The translations under genes and the position numbers were made by a program. The notes below the pieces were generated by a model. It did no database searches. It had not been told where the DNA came from and saw only the letters and a program-made list of their open reading frames with translations. Positions 24,013 through 36,300 of a stretch of 64,000 nt of DNA are shown one piece after another. The stretch is from assembly GCF_000024405.1 (NCBI RefSeq), contig NC_013517.1, positions 1,116,001 to 1,180,000 of the forward strand, read 5' to 3'. Positions within the stretch are counted from its first letter, which is position 1. Every line of letters begins with the position of its first letter. The stretch is from Sebaldella termitidis ATCC 33386 (lineage in GTDB: Bacteria > Fusobacteriota > Fusobacteriia > Fusobacteriales > Leptotrichiaceae).

Positions 24013-27000
24013 ATGAAAATAAAAAACACATTGAAAAATAAATTAGGTGTATTAAGTTTTTTTCTCTCCGCAGCAGCAGTTCCAGAAGCAAAAAATATAT
24101 ATGAAGTTTCGGGAACAGACTTTACACAGACAATTTGGAATAACTCGGCAGGCTCGACTCCTAAATACGGAGATGATGTAACTATTACAACGTCCGGTTC
24201 AGGAAATGGTGCCGGAATAGGTGCGAATGCCGGTGTTTATTCCAATATAGGCGGGGATATTATAGTTGGTGACAGACTTACGATAAAGACAATAGGAGCA
24301 GCAGCAGATGCTGTTCGTACGAATCCTTCCGGTACTAATGATTACAATAATTCAACAGGTGTAGTTACTATAGGGAACAATCTTACAGTAAGAGTATCCG
24401 GGGTGAGTGCCGATGGAATAAATGCAAACGGGCAGTCAAAGGTAGTAGTAGGAAATGACGCCGATCTAACAGTAGGAGGACTTGCAGGATATGCAGTAAG
24501 GGCAAATCACGGCAGTGAGGTAATTGTCGGGAATAACATGAAAGTGGAAATAAATGCCGGCAGCTCCTATGCAGTATATACAGACAGGGCAACTGCATCT
24601 ACTACGGGATATACAGGCGGTTCTTCTATAGAGATAGGAGAAAATTCAGATATAAAAACAACAGGGAGTTCAGCTCATGCTGTATACCTAAATAATATAA
24701 ACAGTTCAATATTGATGAGAGATAACGGCACAATACTTACGAACGGGAATAATTCAGACGGTTTTGTAATAAGTGCAAACGGATCAGGCGGAATAATCAC
24801 TATAGGAAACAACTTTAGTGTAGAAACATTAAAAGATAAATCAGACGGAATAGTAACGGCAAAAGACGGTGCAGTGAAGACAGGAAACGATTTCAGCATA
24901 ATAACCAATGCTAATGAGTCTACGGGAATTACTGCCAAAGATTCAAGCAGGATTGAAACAGGCAGTAATACAGTAATAAATACAAGGGGAAACAAATCAC
25001 ATGGAATATTTTTAAGCAGTAAGGATGCAGGAGTTAGTTCAAATTCAATTTCCATAGAAACTACAGGTGGATTGTCAGACGGAATTCTAGTTTCTTCGGG
25101 TGGTAATGTAACTGCAGGTATTCTTAATATAGAAACTAGTGATCCTTCTTCATATGGTCTTCATTTAATCGGAGATAGTTCGAACGTTAATTCTATTTAT
25201 GGCGGAAGGATTCATTCTGAAGGGACAGCAGTAAAATTTCAGACAAATTCTGCAGGAAGTGACGGGCAGAAAGTTACATTAAGGGGAGTAACATTAACAA
25301 ATAATGGAATTGCAGCAAGTGTAATAACAGGAAGTGCTTCTGATGTAGATAATGCAGGAAATTTGATACAGGTTGGCGGATTAACGGCAATTAACGGAAA
25401 TGCAGACCAGGTCGTAGACAGTACTCTGAGTTTATATGACAGCACGGCAGCAGCAGGAGGAAGTAAAGAGCTGCTGAATGTAAGCAACGGAAGTATATTT
25501 ACTTTTAATAATGATAATACAGTACTTACAGGAGATATAGAAACAGACAGTACCAGCTATGTAACTGTAAATCTAAAAAATAATTCATCATTTTCAGGTA
25601 CAATTAATAATGTAAACAATATTAATATTCTTGACCTGAATATAGTATCAAGTACTTGGGAAATAACAGATGATTCATGGATTAGAGATCTTAATAATTC
25701 TGGGAAGGTTGTTTTTAGCGATACAGGGAAAATATTAACGGTAAACGGGGATTATATTGGGAATAGCGGAGTTTTGAATATTAAAACAATTCTTGAAGAC
25801 GATAATTCTATCACTGACAAATTACATGTAAAAGGAAATACATCCGGCGAAACCTTGGTAAATATAGAAAAAGCAGGCGGGAATGGTGCAGCTACCGATG
25901 AAGGAATAAGGATAATAGAAGTGGAAGGCAATTCAGCAGGAAATTTTAGTCTTTCGGCACCTGTTCAGGCAGGGATATATGAGTATAATCTTTATAAAGG
26001 CGGAGTAACTACGCCTAATGACGGTGACTGGTATCTGAGATCTTATTATTATGAGGCTCCTAAGGAGCCTGAAAAACCTGTGGATCCTGAAAAACCGGAA
26101 GAATCAAAAGAACCGGAAAAAGTAATTCCGCCGCCTATAAATTCTCAGGAACCTGTAATAACTTACAGACCAGGAATATCCAATTATGTATCAGGACAAA
26201 AAGCAAACGCAGAACAGGGAATGCTCCAGCTTTCTACATATCATCAGAGAATGGGAAAGCAGGAAAAAGAATATGCAGAAGATAAGCAGATGTGGATACG
26301 TGCTTATGGAAGCCATCAGCATAATGACGGAAAAAAGAGATTTGATTATGAGCAGACAATTACAGGTATGCAGTTTGGAATGGATTTGTACAATAATGTA
26401 AATAGCAAAAGCACAACAGACCGTGCTGGTCTGATACTGGATTATTCATATGCGAATGCTCGTTTTTTCGATGATTTACGTTCTGAAAAAAATACAGGAA
26501 GAATGCATGCACAAAGTACCGCTTTTGGCGGGTATTATACAAAAATAACTAATGATTCGGCATATTTTGATATAGTGGGAATAGTCGGTCTATTAAATAA
26601 CGGTTTTAAGGATTCATACGGAGAGAAAAGTGCACAGGACGGCTGGCGAACAGGTATATCATTGGAAACAGGATATCCTTTTGTAAGTAATAGCGGCTGG
26701 GGGCTGGAGCCGCAGCTGCAGCTGGCATATCAGCATACACATTACAGCAGTTTTAGTGATTCATATTCAGATATAGAAGGATATAACGCTGATATGTTAC
26801 GTGGAAGAGGTGGCTTCAGGGTATTTAAAGATATTGGAAATAATGGGAGCCAGCTTTACGGAGTAGCAAATATAATACATGATTTTACAGATTTTAAAGA
26901 TTTGAAAATTGACGGAACATCAATTGGTGAAGAGTATGACAAGAGTTACGGGGAAGCCGGGGTAGGCTTTAACCTAAAAACAACAGAAAAAAGCAGTATA

Positions 27001-27084
27001 TACGGTGATATGCGTTATCAGAAATCCTTTGGCGGGAATATGGACAATGCGACATTTAGTATAGGATTTAAAAAAGAATTTTAA
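24013..27084 (+). CDS. Autotransporter (type Va) with beta-helical passenger
   Basis: 1023 residues. A signal-peptide-like start (KNKLGVLSFFLSAAAVPEAK) precedes a passenger of roughly 670 residues made of short Gly/Asn/Ser-rich rungs such as VVVGNDADLTVGG and IVGNNMKVEINAG, typical of a parallel beta-helix adhesin. A Pro/Glu/Lys-rich linker follows at about 682-710 (KEPEKPVDPEKPEE). The C-terminal ~270 residues are a beta-barrel, from MWIRAYGSHQH to the terminal GFKKEF, ending in Phe as Bam substrates do. GGGGTGG is the ribosome site. The ligand of the passenger cannot be inferred. Confidence 0.9.
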   Translation: MKIKNTLKNKLGVLSFFLSAAAVPEAKNIYEVSGTDFTQTIWNNSAGSTPKYGDDVTITTSGSGNGAGIGANAGVYSNIGGDIIVGDRLTIKTIGAAADAVRTNPSGTNDYNNSTGVVTIGNNLTVRVSGVSADGINANGQSKVVVGNDADLTVGGLAGYAVRANHGSEVIVGNNMKVEINAGSSYAVYTDRATASTTGYTGGSSIEIGENSDIKTTGSSAHAVYLNNINSSILMRDNGTILTNGNNSDGFVISANGSGGIITIGNNFSVETLKDKSDGIVTAKDGAVKTGNDFSIITNANESTGITAKDSSRIETGSNTVINTRGNKSHGIFLSSKDAGVSSNSISIETTGGLSDGILVSSGGNVTAGILNIETSDPSSYGLHLIGDSSNVNSIYGGRIHSEGTAVKFQTNSAGSDGQKVTLRGVTLTNNGIAASVITGSASDVDNAGNLIQVGGLTAINGNADQVVDSTLSLYDSTAAAGGSKELLNVSNGSIFTFNNDNTVLTGDIETDSTSYVTVNLKNNSSFSGTINNVNNINILDLNIVSSTWEITDDSWIRDLNNSGKVVFSDTGKILTVNGDYIGNSGVLNIKTILEDDNSITDKLHVKGNTSGETLVNIEKAGGNGAATDEGIRIIEVEGNSAGNFSLSAPVQAGIYEYNLYKGGVTTPNDGDWYLRSYYYEAPKEPEKPVDPEKPEESKEPEKVIPPPINSQEPVITYRPGISNYVSGQKANAEQGMLQLSTYHQRMGKQEKEYAEDKQMWIRAYGSHQHNDGKKRFDYEQTITGMQFGMDLYNNVNSKSTTDRAGLILDYSYANARFFDDLRSEKNTGRMHAQSTAFGGYYTKITNDSAYFDIVGIVGLLNNGFKDSYGEKSAQDGWRTGISLETGYPFVSNSGWGLEPQLQLAYQHTHYSSFSDSYSDIEGYNADMLRGRGGFRVFKDIGNNGSQLYGVANIIHDFTDFKDLKIDGTSIGEEYDKSYGEAGVGFNLKTTEKSSIYGDMRYQKSFGGNMDNATFSIGFKKEF

Positions 27085-27086
27085 AA

Positions 27087-27136
27087 ACACTAAAACACGG
27101 GCTGAGAAAATATAAAATTTTATCAGCCTTTAGTGT
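27087..27136 (+). terminator. Extended hairpin after the autotransporter
   Basis: Outer arms ACACTAAA (27087-27094) and TTTAGTGT (27129-27136) enclose GGCTGA/TCAGCC (27100-27105, 27123-27128). The structure starts three bases after the stop codon. It lacks a T-run, so it may protect the 3' end or act as a weak or factor-dependent terminator. Confidence 0.5.
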
Positions 27137-27306
27137 GAAACAGAACAAACTTAATAGCTTTAAATAATTAATTCTTTGTATACAGAAATGTATGACTGGG
27201 TTTATATTTTAAAAATATTAAAATTGTTGAGATCAAAAAAATTCTTATAAGCTTTTATTCTAATGGATAATTAAATTGAAGAAAGTTTAAAATGAAGGAG
27301 AAAAAA

Positions 27307-30300
27307 ATGTTAATAAAATATAAGATGAGAGTACTTTTACTGATAGTATTTATTTTCAGTTTTCAGTTTTTAAGAGCTGAAGTCGGAGTTATCAGTGCAA
27401 ATGAATTAGAAGTGATACTTGCCAGAGATGACGTAGATGCAATAGTACTTGAAGACAATATAATACTTACAAAAAATATTGACGTGACTCCGAGAAATGT
27501 AAAAATACGGGGAAATGGTTATGATCTAACCAGAGCCGGATATTATCTTAATGCTACTGGAACGAGCGGCTCTTATGATATTACATTTGACGGGATTTCA
27601 TCTGGCGGGAGCAGTTATTTACTGTATAATTCCACGGCATCAAGCTGGAATGTAAAAATCACAGGAATAAATGAGCTTAGTAGTACAGGCGGGACAATAT
27701 TTCGTGAAACTGCGAGCAGCAGTACTTTTACTGTAGATACAGGCGCGGTAGCTAATATGTCAGGCGGCGGAGCAGCTAACGGAATGATAAGCAATTATAA
27801 AAATAATGTAATAAAAGGTGAAGCAAATATATCTACTTCAAGCAGCGGAAGAGGAATATACACAACAGCTGCAGATGCTGTGCTTCAAGTAACAAGCAGC
27901 GGAAAATTAACAACTAATTCTTCGGCAGGTACTACATACGAAGCTGTGGGACTGTCAAATGGCGGAACAGTAGATATTAACGGTCAATGGACAGCGTCAG
28001 TTTACGGGGGAAAGGCTTTTGAAGGGGGAAAAGCAACAACTTTTAATGTAGACGGCGGAAATGTAAAATTTTCCACAGGTGTTGGTTATTCAGCAGCATC
28101 AGTGGCAGGAGCGGCTTATGAACAGGGAAGCGGGGCTGCCGGTACAATAAATATAAAAAATAACGGAACTATGGTTATAGAGGGAAAATCTGCGTATGGG
28201 ATAAACAGCAGTGCTAATTCATCTTATGATTTTAATGTAAATGTAGAAAGAGGAAGTACGCTTAATGCATTTGGAGTTACGAACGGACTTCGTACAGTTA
28301 CTATAACAGGAGCTGTTATCAAGCTAAATGTAAAAGGAACAGCGGAAATAACTTCAAATTCAGGTCCTGCTATACAGGGCGGTAATAAGACAAATATACT
28401 TGTAGACAGTGGAAAACTTACTGCTAATTCAGCAACGGACAACGCATTTTTAACAAACGGATACGGGACAGATATAAAAGCGATAAACAGCGGAACTATA
28501 GATTTCAGTTCAAGCGGGACAACAGCTGCTTCCAGAGTAATTTATATATCGGATGCGACTGCCACCAATGTAAGTAATTTTGAAATTTTAAGCGGTTCAA
28601 AATTTATTGTAACACATAAGGGAGCAGGAAACGGAATATATATGGATGATACATCCGATACTACAATTACTGTAGACGGCTCTGGGTCAGAATTCAAAGT
28701 AGAAGCTCCGAACGGCTCGTATGCTTTGTATACACAAAAGTACGGAACGGATTTTTATGTTACGAACGGTGCAAAAGCAGAATTCATATCAGGCAGAGCC
28801 GGTTCAAATACATTTTATCTTTCAGATGCAGGGTCGCCAAGTAATATTAATATACTAGGCGGAGCTTCATTTAATGTAACAAATAACGGAACAGGAGCGT
28901 CACGAGGGATATATACTGATGAGGGAACGACAATAATAAATCTTGATAATTCCGAATTAAACGTAAATGTTCCGAATGTGACAGGGACAGGATATGGTAT
29001 ATATATTTATAATCCTACGACTACAATTAAAGCAGATAATAAATCAAAAATAAATATAAATACCGGAGGAAGCGGCAGCGCAGCAGCTTTAAGAACCGGA
29101 ACGGGAAATACAAAGATTACAGTTCAGGGGGCTTCTCAAATAAAAGCAATGAATAATTCTTCCGGCGGAGCTGTACTTGAACTGAATTCCGGCGGAGAAT
29201 TTAATGTGACCGGTGCTGATTCACAAGCAAATATAGAAATAACAAATTCATCAAATTCAAGCAGTGCAGTTTCGGGAACTTCATCAGGTTTTACAATAAA
29301 TCTTACTAACCTGGCAGAAATGTATATTTCAAACAGAAGCTCGTCAAACGCTACATTAAATGCAGGCGGAGGAGTTGTATTCAATGATCCGTCAGCATAT
29401 GACGTGAAAAATCTCGGCGGAGGTCCTGCTATTTATAATGCAACAACGGCAACAGCCTTAACACTGGTAAATACAGATATAACGATGTGGGATAAAAGTA
29501 ATTCGCCCGGATTCAGCAGCAGCAGTATTTTAGATGTATGGTCGGATTTAAATGCGAATTTATTAAGAACAGGGTCCACGACAGTTGCTCCGGGAAGTAA
29601 AGGAACAACTTCGGTAACAATGAGTAATATAGGACGTATAACAGCATTTGAAAAAAGTGCAAAAAAAGCAACAATAGCCGGAGGAACCAGTACTGTTATT
29701 GATTCCAAAACCGGAACCTATTATCCGGGAAGTACTATAATATATGAAGTGACGTATAAAAATGATTCGAATTTCACAGTTGCTCAGGCAGTAGTAGTCA
29801 AGGACAAATTATCTGAAATACAGACAGCTCTGGCTGACGGGACAACAGGGCAGGCATTCAAAAGCTGGACAATAACAGCTTCAAATGCACTTGGATCATC
29901 AGGAACTTCAAATGGAACTACTTTGGGAACATATTCCGATAATGCAGATTTAGATACAATAATAGATATAGCAATAGGAGACAGTGTAACATATAAAATT
30001 ACTGCAACAGCAGCAGATACAGCAGTAGGAAATATAGTGAATACAGCTTTGATCGGAACTGCAGATGTAGAACCGAGCATAACATATACACCGCAAAGTC
30101 CTTCTCTGACTACTGCAAAAGCAGACGGGATAACAGGAACAAATACGGGAATATATTATGCAAACGGGATAATAACATATAAGCTGACGATTTCCAATGC
30201 TTCGAATACAGGCTTTGCAGATAATGTATCAGTTTCAGACCAGCTGTCGGCAATAAAAACAGCATTAAATGATTCTACGAACGGTTCGGCATTTATAAAC

Positions 30301-33300
30301 TGGACAATAAAAAAACCGGTATTAAACGGGACAGGAACATCATCAACAATAAGTACAGATATTACAGATACAACAGCAGATCTGACAGATACTGCAGATA
30401 TTGCACCCGGAGGAAGTATTGAATACACAATTACAGCTAAAGTAAATCCAAAAGCAATAGGTGAAATAACAAATATACCTGTAATAAATTCAGCATCTGT
30501 ACCTGAAGCGACTACAAAACATACATATACAAAATTAGATGCTTCAAAGATATATAAAGGCTCTGCTGAAGGTTATATACCCGGGACAGAAACAACATAT
30601 GAAATTATTGTAACAAACAACGGGGCAGGAACAGCAGGCGGAGTAACAGTAGAAGATATGCTGTCAAATGAAAAAACATATAAACTTGATGGAACAACAG
30701 AAATACCAGCCTATACAAGCTGGACAATAACATCAGCGGTATCAGGAACAGTATCAGGAAACAGCAGCGGAATAACAACAGATCTAAACGATACTCTGAC
30801 TATAGGGCCGGGATCTTCGGTTACTTATACTGTTAAGGCAATAGTAAATTCAGAGGCTGCGGGAGTAATAAGCAATACTGCAAAAGTTGGCGGTGAAGAG
30901 ATAAAAGCAGCAGATATAAATCCTGTAAATGATAAAAGCAAAGTGCAGGCAGTCAAAAAACTGGAGACAAATCTTCCCGGTAATCTTTATAATCCGGGAC
31001 AGATAGTAGAGTATACAATAGAAATAGAAAATACGGGAACTTCTCCTGTAAAAGGATATAACATACAGGATATAAAAAATGAACAGAAAACAAAAGATCT
31101 TCTGGGAAATGAAATAAATGCATTTGATTCATGGGTAGTGACAGGGACAATAATCAGCGGTGAAGCTAAAAATGTAACATTGACTTCAGAATCAACAGAT
31201 TTAAATGATACCATAGATTTAGGCCCGGGAGCTAAAGTATATTATTCTGTTGAGGTACAAATCAGTCCTAATGCAGCAGATGCGATAATAAATACAGCTA
31301 AGGCAGACGGGCAGGAAATAAAATCTCCTGTTATAAATCCTGAAAAAGGACTTAGTAATATAGTTGCAACAAAGACATATACCGGACCGGCACAGGGTTA
31401 TACACCGGGTCAGCAGGTAACTTATGAACTGAAACTGGGCAATCCGGGGACAGCCTCAGCAATCGGGGTAACAGCTGTAGATATGCTGTCGGCAGAAACA
31501 ACAACCGATATAAACGGTACATTAATTCCCGCATACACAAGCTGGACAATAACATCGCAAATACTTGGAGTAGTGTACGGCAATAGTACCGGAATAACAA
31601 CAGATTTAAATGATACTTTAAATATAGGAGTTGGAGGATTAGTTGTTTATACGATAACAGCTACAGTGAATCCTGAAGCAGCAGGGAAGATAGGGAATAC
31701 AGCAAAGGTAAACGGAAATGACATAACTGATCCAAGCGGTCCGAAAGACCCGGAAAATGGTAAGGATAATGTAACAGCAGTGAAAACGTATACTGGACCA
31801 TCACAGGGATATACACCAGGCGGACAGGTAACTTATGAATTAAAGCTGACGAATACAGGTACAGCATTAGCCACAGGAGTTACAGCAATAGATACATTAT
31901 CATCAGAAACAACAACTGACATAAATGGGGCATCAGTTCCGGCATATACAAGCTGGACAATAACATCAGCGAAAACCGGTTCGGTATCTGGAAACAGCAG
32001 CGGAATAACAGCTGACTTAAACGATACATTAAATATGGGAGCAGGAGCCACAGTAACTTATACAATAACGGCAACAGTAAATACAGATGCAGCAGGTAAA
32101 ATAGGTAATACAGCAAAAATAAATGATACAGATGTAACAGATCCAAGCGGACCAAAAGACCCGGAAGACGGGAAGAGCAATGTAACTGCAACAAAAACAT
32201 ATACCGGACCGTCACAAGGCTATACACCGGGTCAGCAGGTAACATATGAACTAAAACTGACGAACAGCGGTACAGCATTAGCTATAGGGGTAACCGCAAT
32301 AGATGCACTATCCTCAGAAACAACAACAGATATAAACGGCGCTTCAATTCCGGCATACACGAGCTGGACAATAACATCAATGAAAACTGGTTCAGTATCA
32401 GGAAACAGTACTGGAATAACAACAGATTTGAATGATACATTAAATATGGGAGCAGGAGCTACAGTAACTTATACAATAACAGCAACAGTAAATACAGATG
32501 CAGCAGGTAAAATAGGTAATACAGCAAAAATAAATGATACAGATGTAACAGATCCAAGCGGACCAAAAGATCCGGAAGATGGGAAGAGTAATGTAACTGC
32601 AGTGAAAACATACACAGGACCATCACAGGGATATACACCAGGCGGACAGGTAACATATGAACTGAAACTTACAAATACAGGAACAGCATTAGCTACAGGA
32701 GTAACAGCAGTAGACACATTATCCTCAGAAACAACAACAGACATAGACGGCGGATCAGTTCCGGCATATACAAGCTGGACAATAACATCAGTAAAAACTG
32801 GTTCAGTAACTGGGAACAGCACTGGAATAACGACTGATTTAAATGATACATTGACAATGGCTGGAGGCTCAACAGTAACCTATACAATAACAGCAACAGT
32901 AAATACAGATGCGGCAGGAAAGATAGGAAACACAGCAAAGGTAAATGGAAATGACATAACAGACCCAAGCGGGCCAAAAGACCCGGAAGATGGAAAGAGT
33001 AATGTAACTGCAACAAAAACATATACCGGACCATCACAAGGGTATACACCGGGTGGACAGGTAACATATGAGCTAAAACTGACGAACACTGGTACAGCGT
33101 TAGCTACAGGAGTAACTGCGGTAGATACACTGTCCTCAGAAACAACAACCGATATAAATGGTTCATCAGTTCCGGCATATACAAGCTGGACAATAACATC
33201 AGTAAAAACTGGATCAGTATCTGGAAACAGCAGTGGAATAACAACTGATTTAAATGATACGTTGACAATGGCTGGAGGCTCAACAGTAATCTATACAATA

Positions 33301-36300
33301 ACAGCAACAGTAAATACAGATGCGGCAGGCAAAATAGGGAATACAGCCAAAATAAACGGTACAGATGTAACAGATCCAAGCGGACCAAAAGACCCCGAAG
33401 ACGGGAAGAGTAATGTAACAGCAACAAAAGTATATACCGGACCATCACAAGGCTATACACCGGGTGGACAGGTAACTTATGAACTAAAACTGACAAACAG
33501 TGGTACAGCATTAGCATTGGGAGTAACAGCTGTAGATGCATTATCCTCAGAAACAACAACCGACATAAACGGCTCATCAGTCCCGGCATATACAAGCTGG
33601 ACGATAACATCAGTGAAAACCGGTTCGGTATCTGGAAACAGCAGCGGAATAACGACTGATCTAAATGATACATTGACGATGGCTGGAGGTTCCACAGTAA
33701 CCTATACAATAACAGCAACAGTAAATACAGATGCGGCAGGAAAAATAGGTAATACAGCAAAAATAAATGGTACAGATGTAACTGACCCAAGCGGACCAAA
33801 AGACCCGGAAGACGGAAAGAGTAATGTAACAGCAGTGAAAACATATACCGGACCATCACAGGGATATACACCAGGTGGACAGGTAACATATGAACTGAAA
33901 CTAACAAACAGCGGTACAGCGTTAGCTACAGGAGTAACAGCAGTAGATACATTATCGTCAGAAACAACAACCGACATAGACGGTGGATCAGTTCCTGCAT
34001 ACACAAGCTGGACAATAACATCAGTGAAAACTGGTTCGGTATCTGGAAACAGTACTGGAATAACGACTGATCTGAATGATACTTTGACAATGTCTGGAGG
34101 TTCCACAGTAACTTATACAATAACAGCAACAGTAAATACAAATGCGGCAGGAAAAATAGGGAATACAGCAAAAATAAATGATACAGATGTAACAGATCCA
34201 AGCGGACCAAAAGACCCGGAAGACGGGAAGAGTAATGTAACCGCAGTGAAAACATATACCGGACCATCACAGGGGTACACACCAGGCGGACAGGTAACAT
34301 ATGAACTGAAACTGACAAACAGTGGGACAGCGTTAGCCACAGGGGTAACAGCAGTAGATGCATTATCCTCAGAAACAACAACTGACATAAATGGTTCGTC
34401 AATTCCTGCATACACAAGCTGGACAATAACATCAGTGAAAACTGGTTCGGTATCCGGAAACAGCACTGGAATAACGACAGATCTAAATGATACATTGACA
34501 ATGTCTGGAGGTTCCACAGTAACTTACACAATAACAGCAACAGTAAATACAGATGCGGCAGGAAAAATAGGGAATACAGCTAAGATAAATGGTACAGATG
34601 TAACAGACCCAAGCGGGCCAAAAGATCCTGAAGATGGAAAGAGTAATGTAACGGCAACAAAAACATATACCGGACCATCACAGGGGTACACACCAGGTCA
34701 GCAGGTAACATATGAATTAAAACTGACAAACAGCGGTACAGCGTTAGCCACAGGGGTAACAGCAGTAGATATACTATCCTCAGAAACAACAACCGATATA
34801 AATGGCGCTTCAGTTCCTGCATACACAAGCTGGACAATAACATCAGTGAAAACTGGTTCGGTATCCGGAAACAGCACTGGAATAACGACAGATCTAAATG
34901 ATACATTGACAATGTCTGGAGGTTCCACAGTAACTTACACAATAACAGCAACAGTAAATACAGATGCGGCAGGAAAAATAGGGAATACAGCTAAGATAAA
35001 TGGTACAGATGTAACAGACCCAAGCGGGCCAAAAGATCCTGAAGATGGAAAGAGTAATGTAACGGCAACAAAAACATATACCGGACCATCACAGGGGTAC
35101 ACACCAGGTCAGCAGGTAACATATGAACTAAAACTGACGAACAGCGGTACAGCGTTAGCCACAGGAGTAACAGCAGTAGATACACTATCCTCAGAAACAA
35201 CAACCGACATAAACGGTTCATCAGTTCCGGCATATACAAGCTGGACGATAACATCAGTGAAAACCGGTTCAGTATCTGGAAACAGCAGCGGAATAACAAC
35301 CGACTTAAGCGATACATTAAATATGGGGGCAGGAGCTACAGTAACTTATACGATAACAGCGACAGTGAATCCAGATGCAGCAGGAAAGATAGGGAACACA
35401 GCAAAGATAAATGATACAGATATAACAGATCCAAGCGGGCCAAAAGATCCTGAAGATGGAAAGAGTGATGTAACGGCAACAAAAACATACACAGGACCAT
35501 CACAGGGTTATACACCGGGTGGACAGGTAACATATGAACTGAAACTTACAAATACAGGAACAGCATTAGCTACAGGAGTAACAGCTGTAGATGCATTATC
35601 GTCAGAAACAACAACTGACATAAATGGTTCATCAATTCCTGCATACACAAGCTGGACAATAACATCAGTAAAAACCGGTTCGGTATCTGGAAACAGTACT
35701 GGAATAACGACTGATCTGAATGATACATTGACAATGTCTGGAGGTTCCACAGTAACTTATACAATAACAGCAACAGTAAATACAGATGCGGCAGGAAAGA
35801 TAGGGAACACAGCAAAAGTAAATGGAAATGACATAACAGACCCAAGCGGACCAAAAGATCCAGAAGATGGAAAGAGTAATGTAACGGCAACAAAAACATA
35901 CACAGGACCATCACAGGGCTATACACCAGGTCAGCAGGTAACTTATGAATTAAAACTGACAAACAGCGGTACAGCATTAGCTACAGGAGTAACAGCAATA
36001 GATATACTATCCTCAGAAACAACAACCGACATAAACGGTACATCAGTTCCGGCATATACAAGCTGGACAATAACATCAGTAAAAACTGGTTTAGTGTCCG
36101 GAAACAGCAGCGGAATAACAACTGATTTAAATGATACGTTGACAATGGCTGGAGGCTCAACAGTAATCTATACAATAACAGCAACAGTAAATACAGATGC
36201 GGCAGGCAAAATAGGGAATACAGCTAAAATAAACGGTACAGATGTAACAGATCCAAGCGGTCCAAAAGACCCCGAAGACGGGAAGAGTAATGTAACAGCA

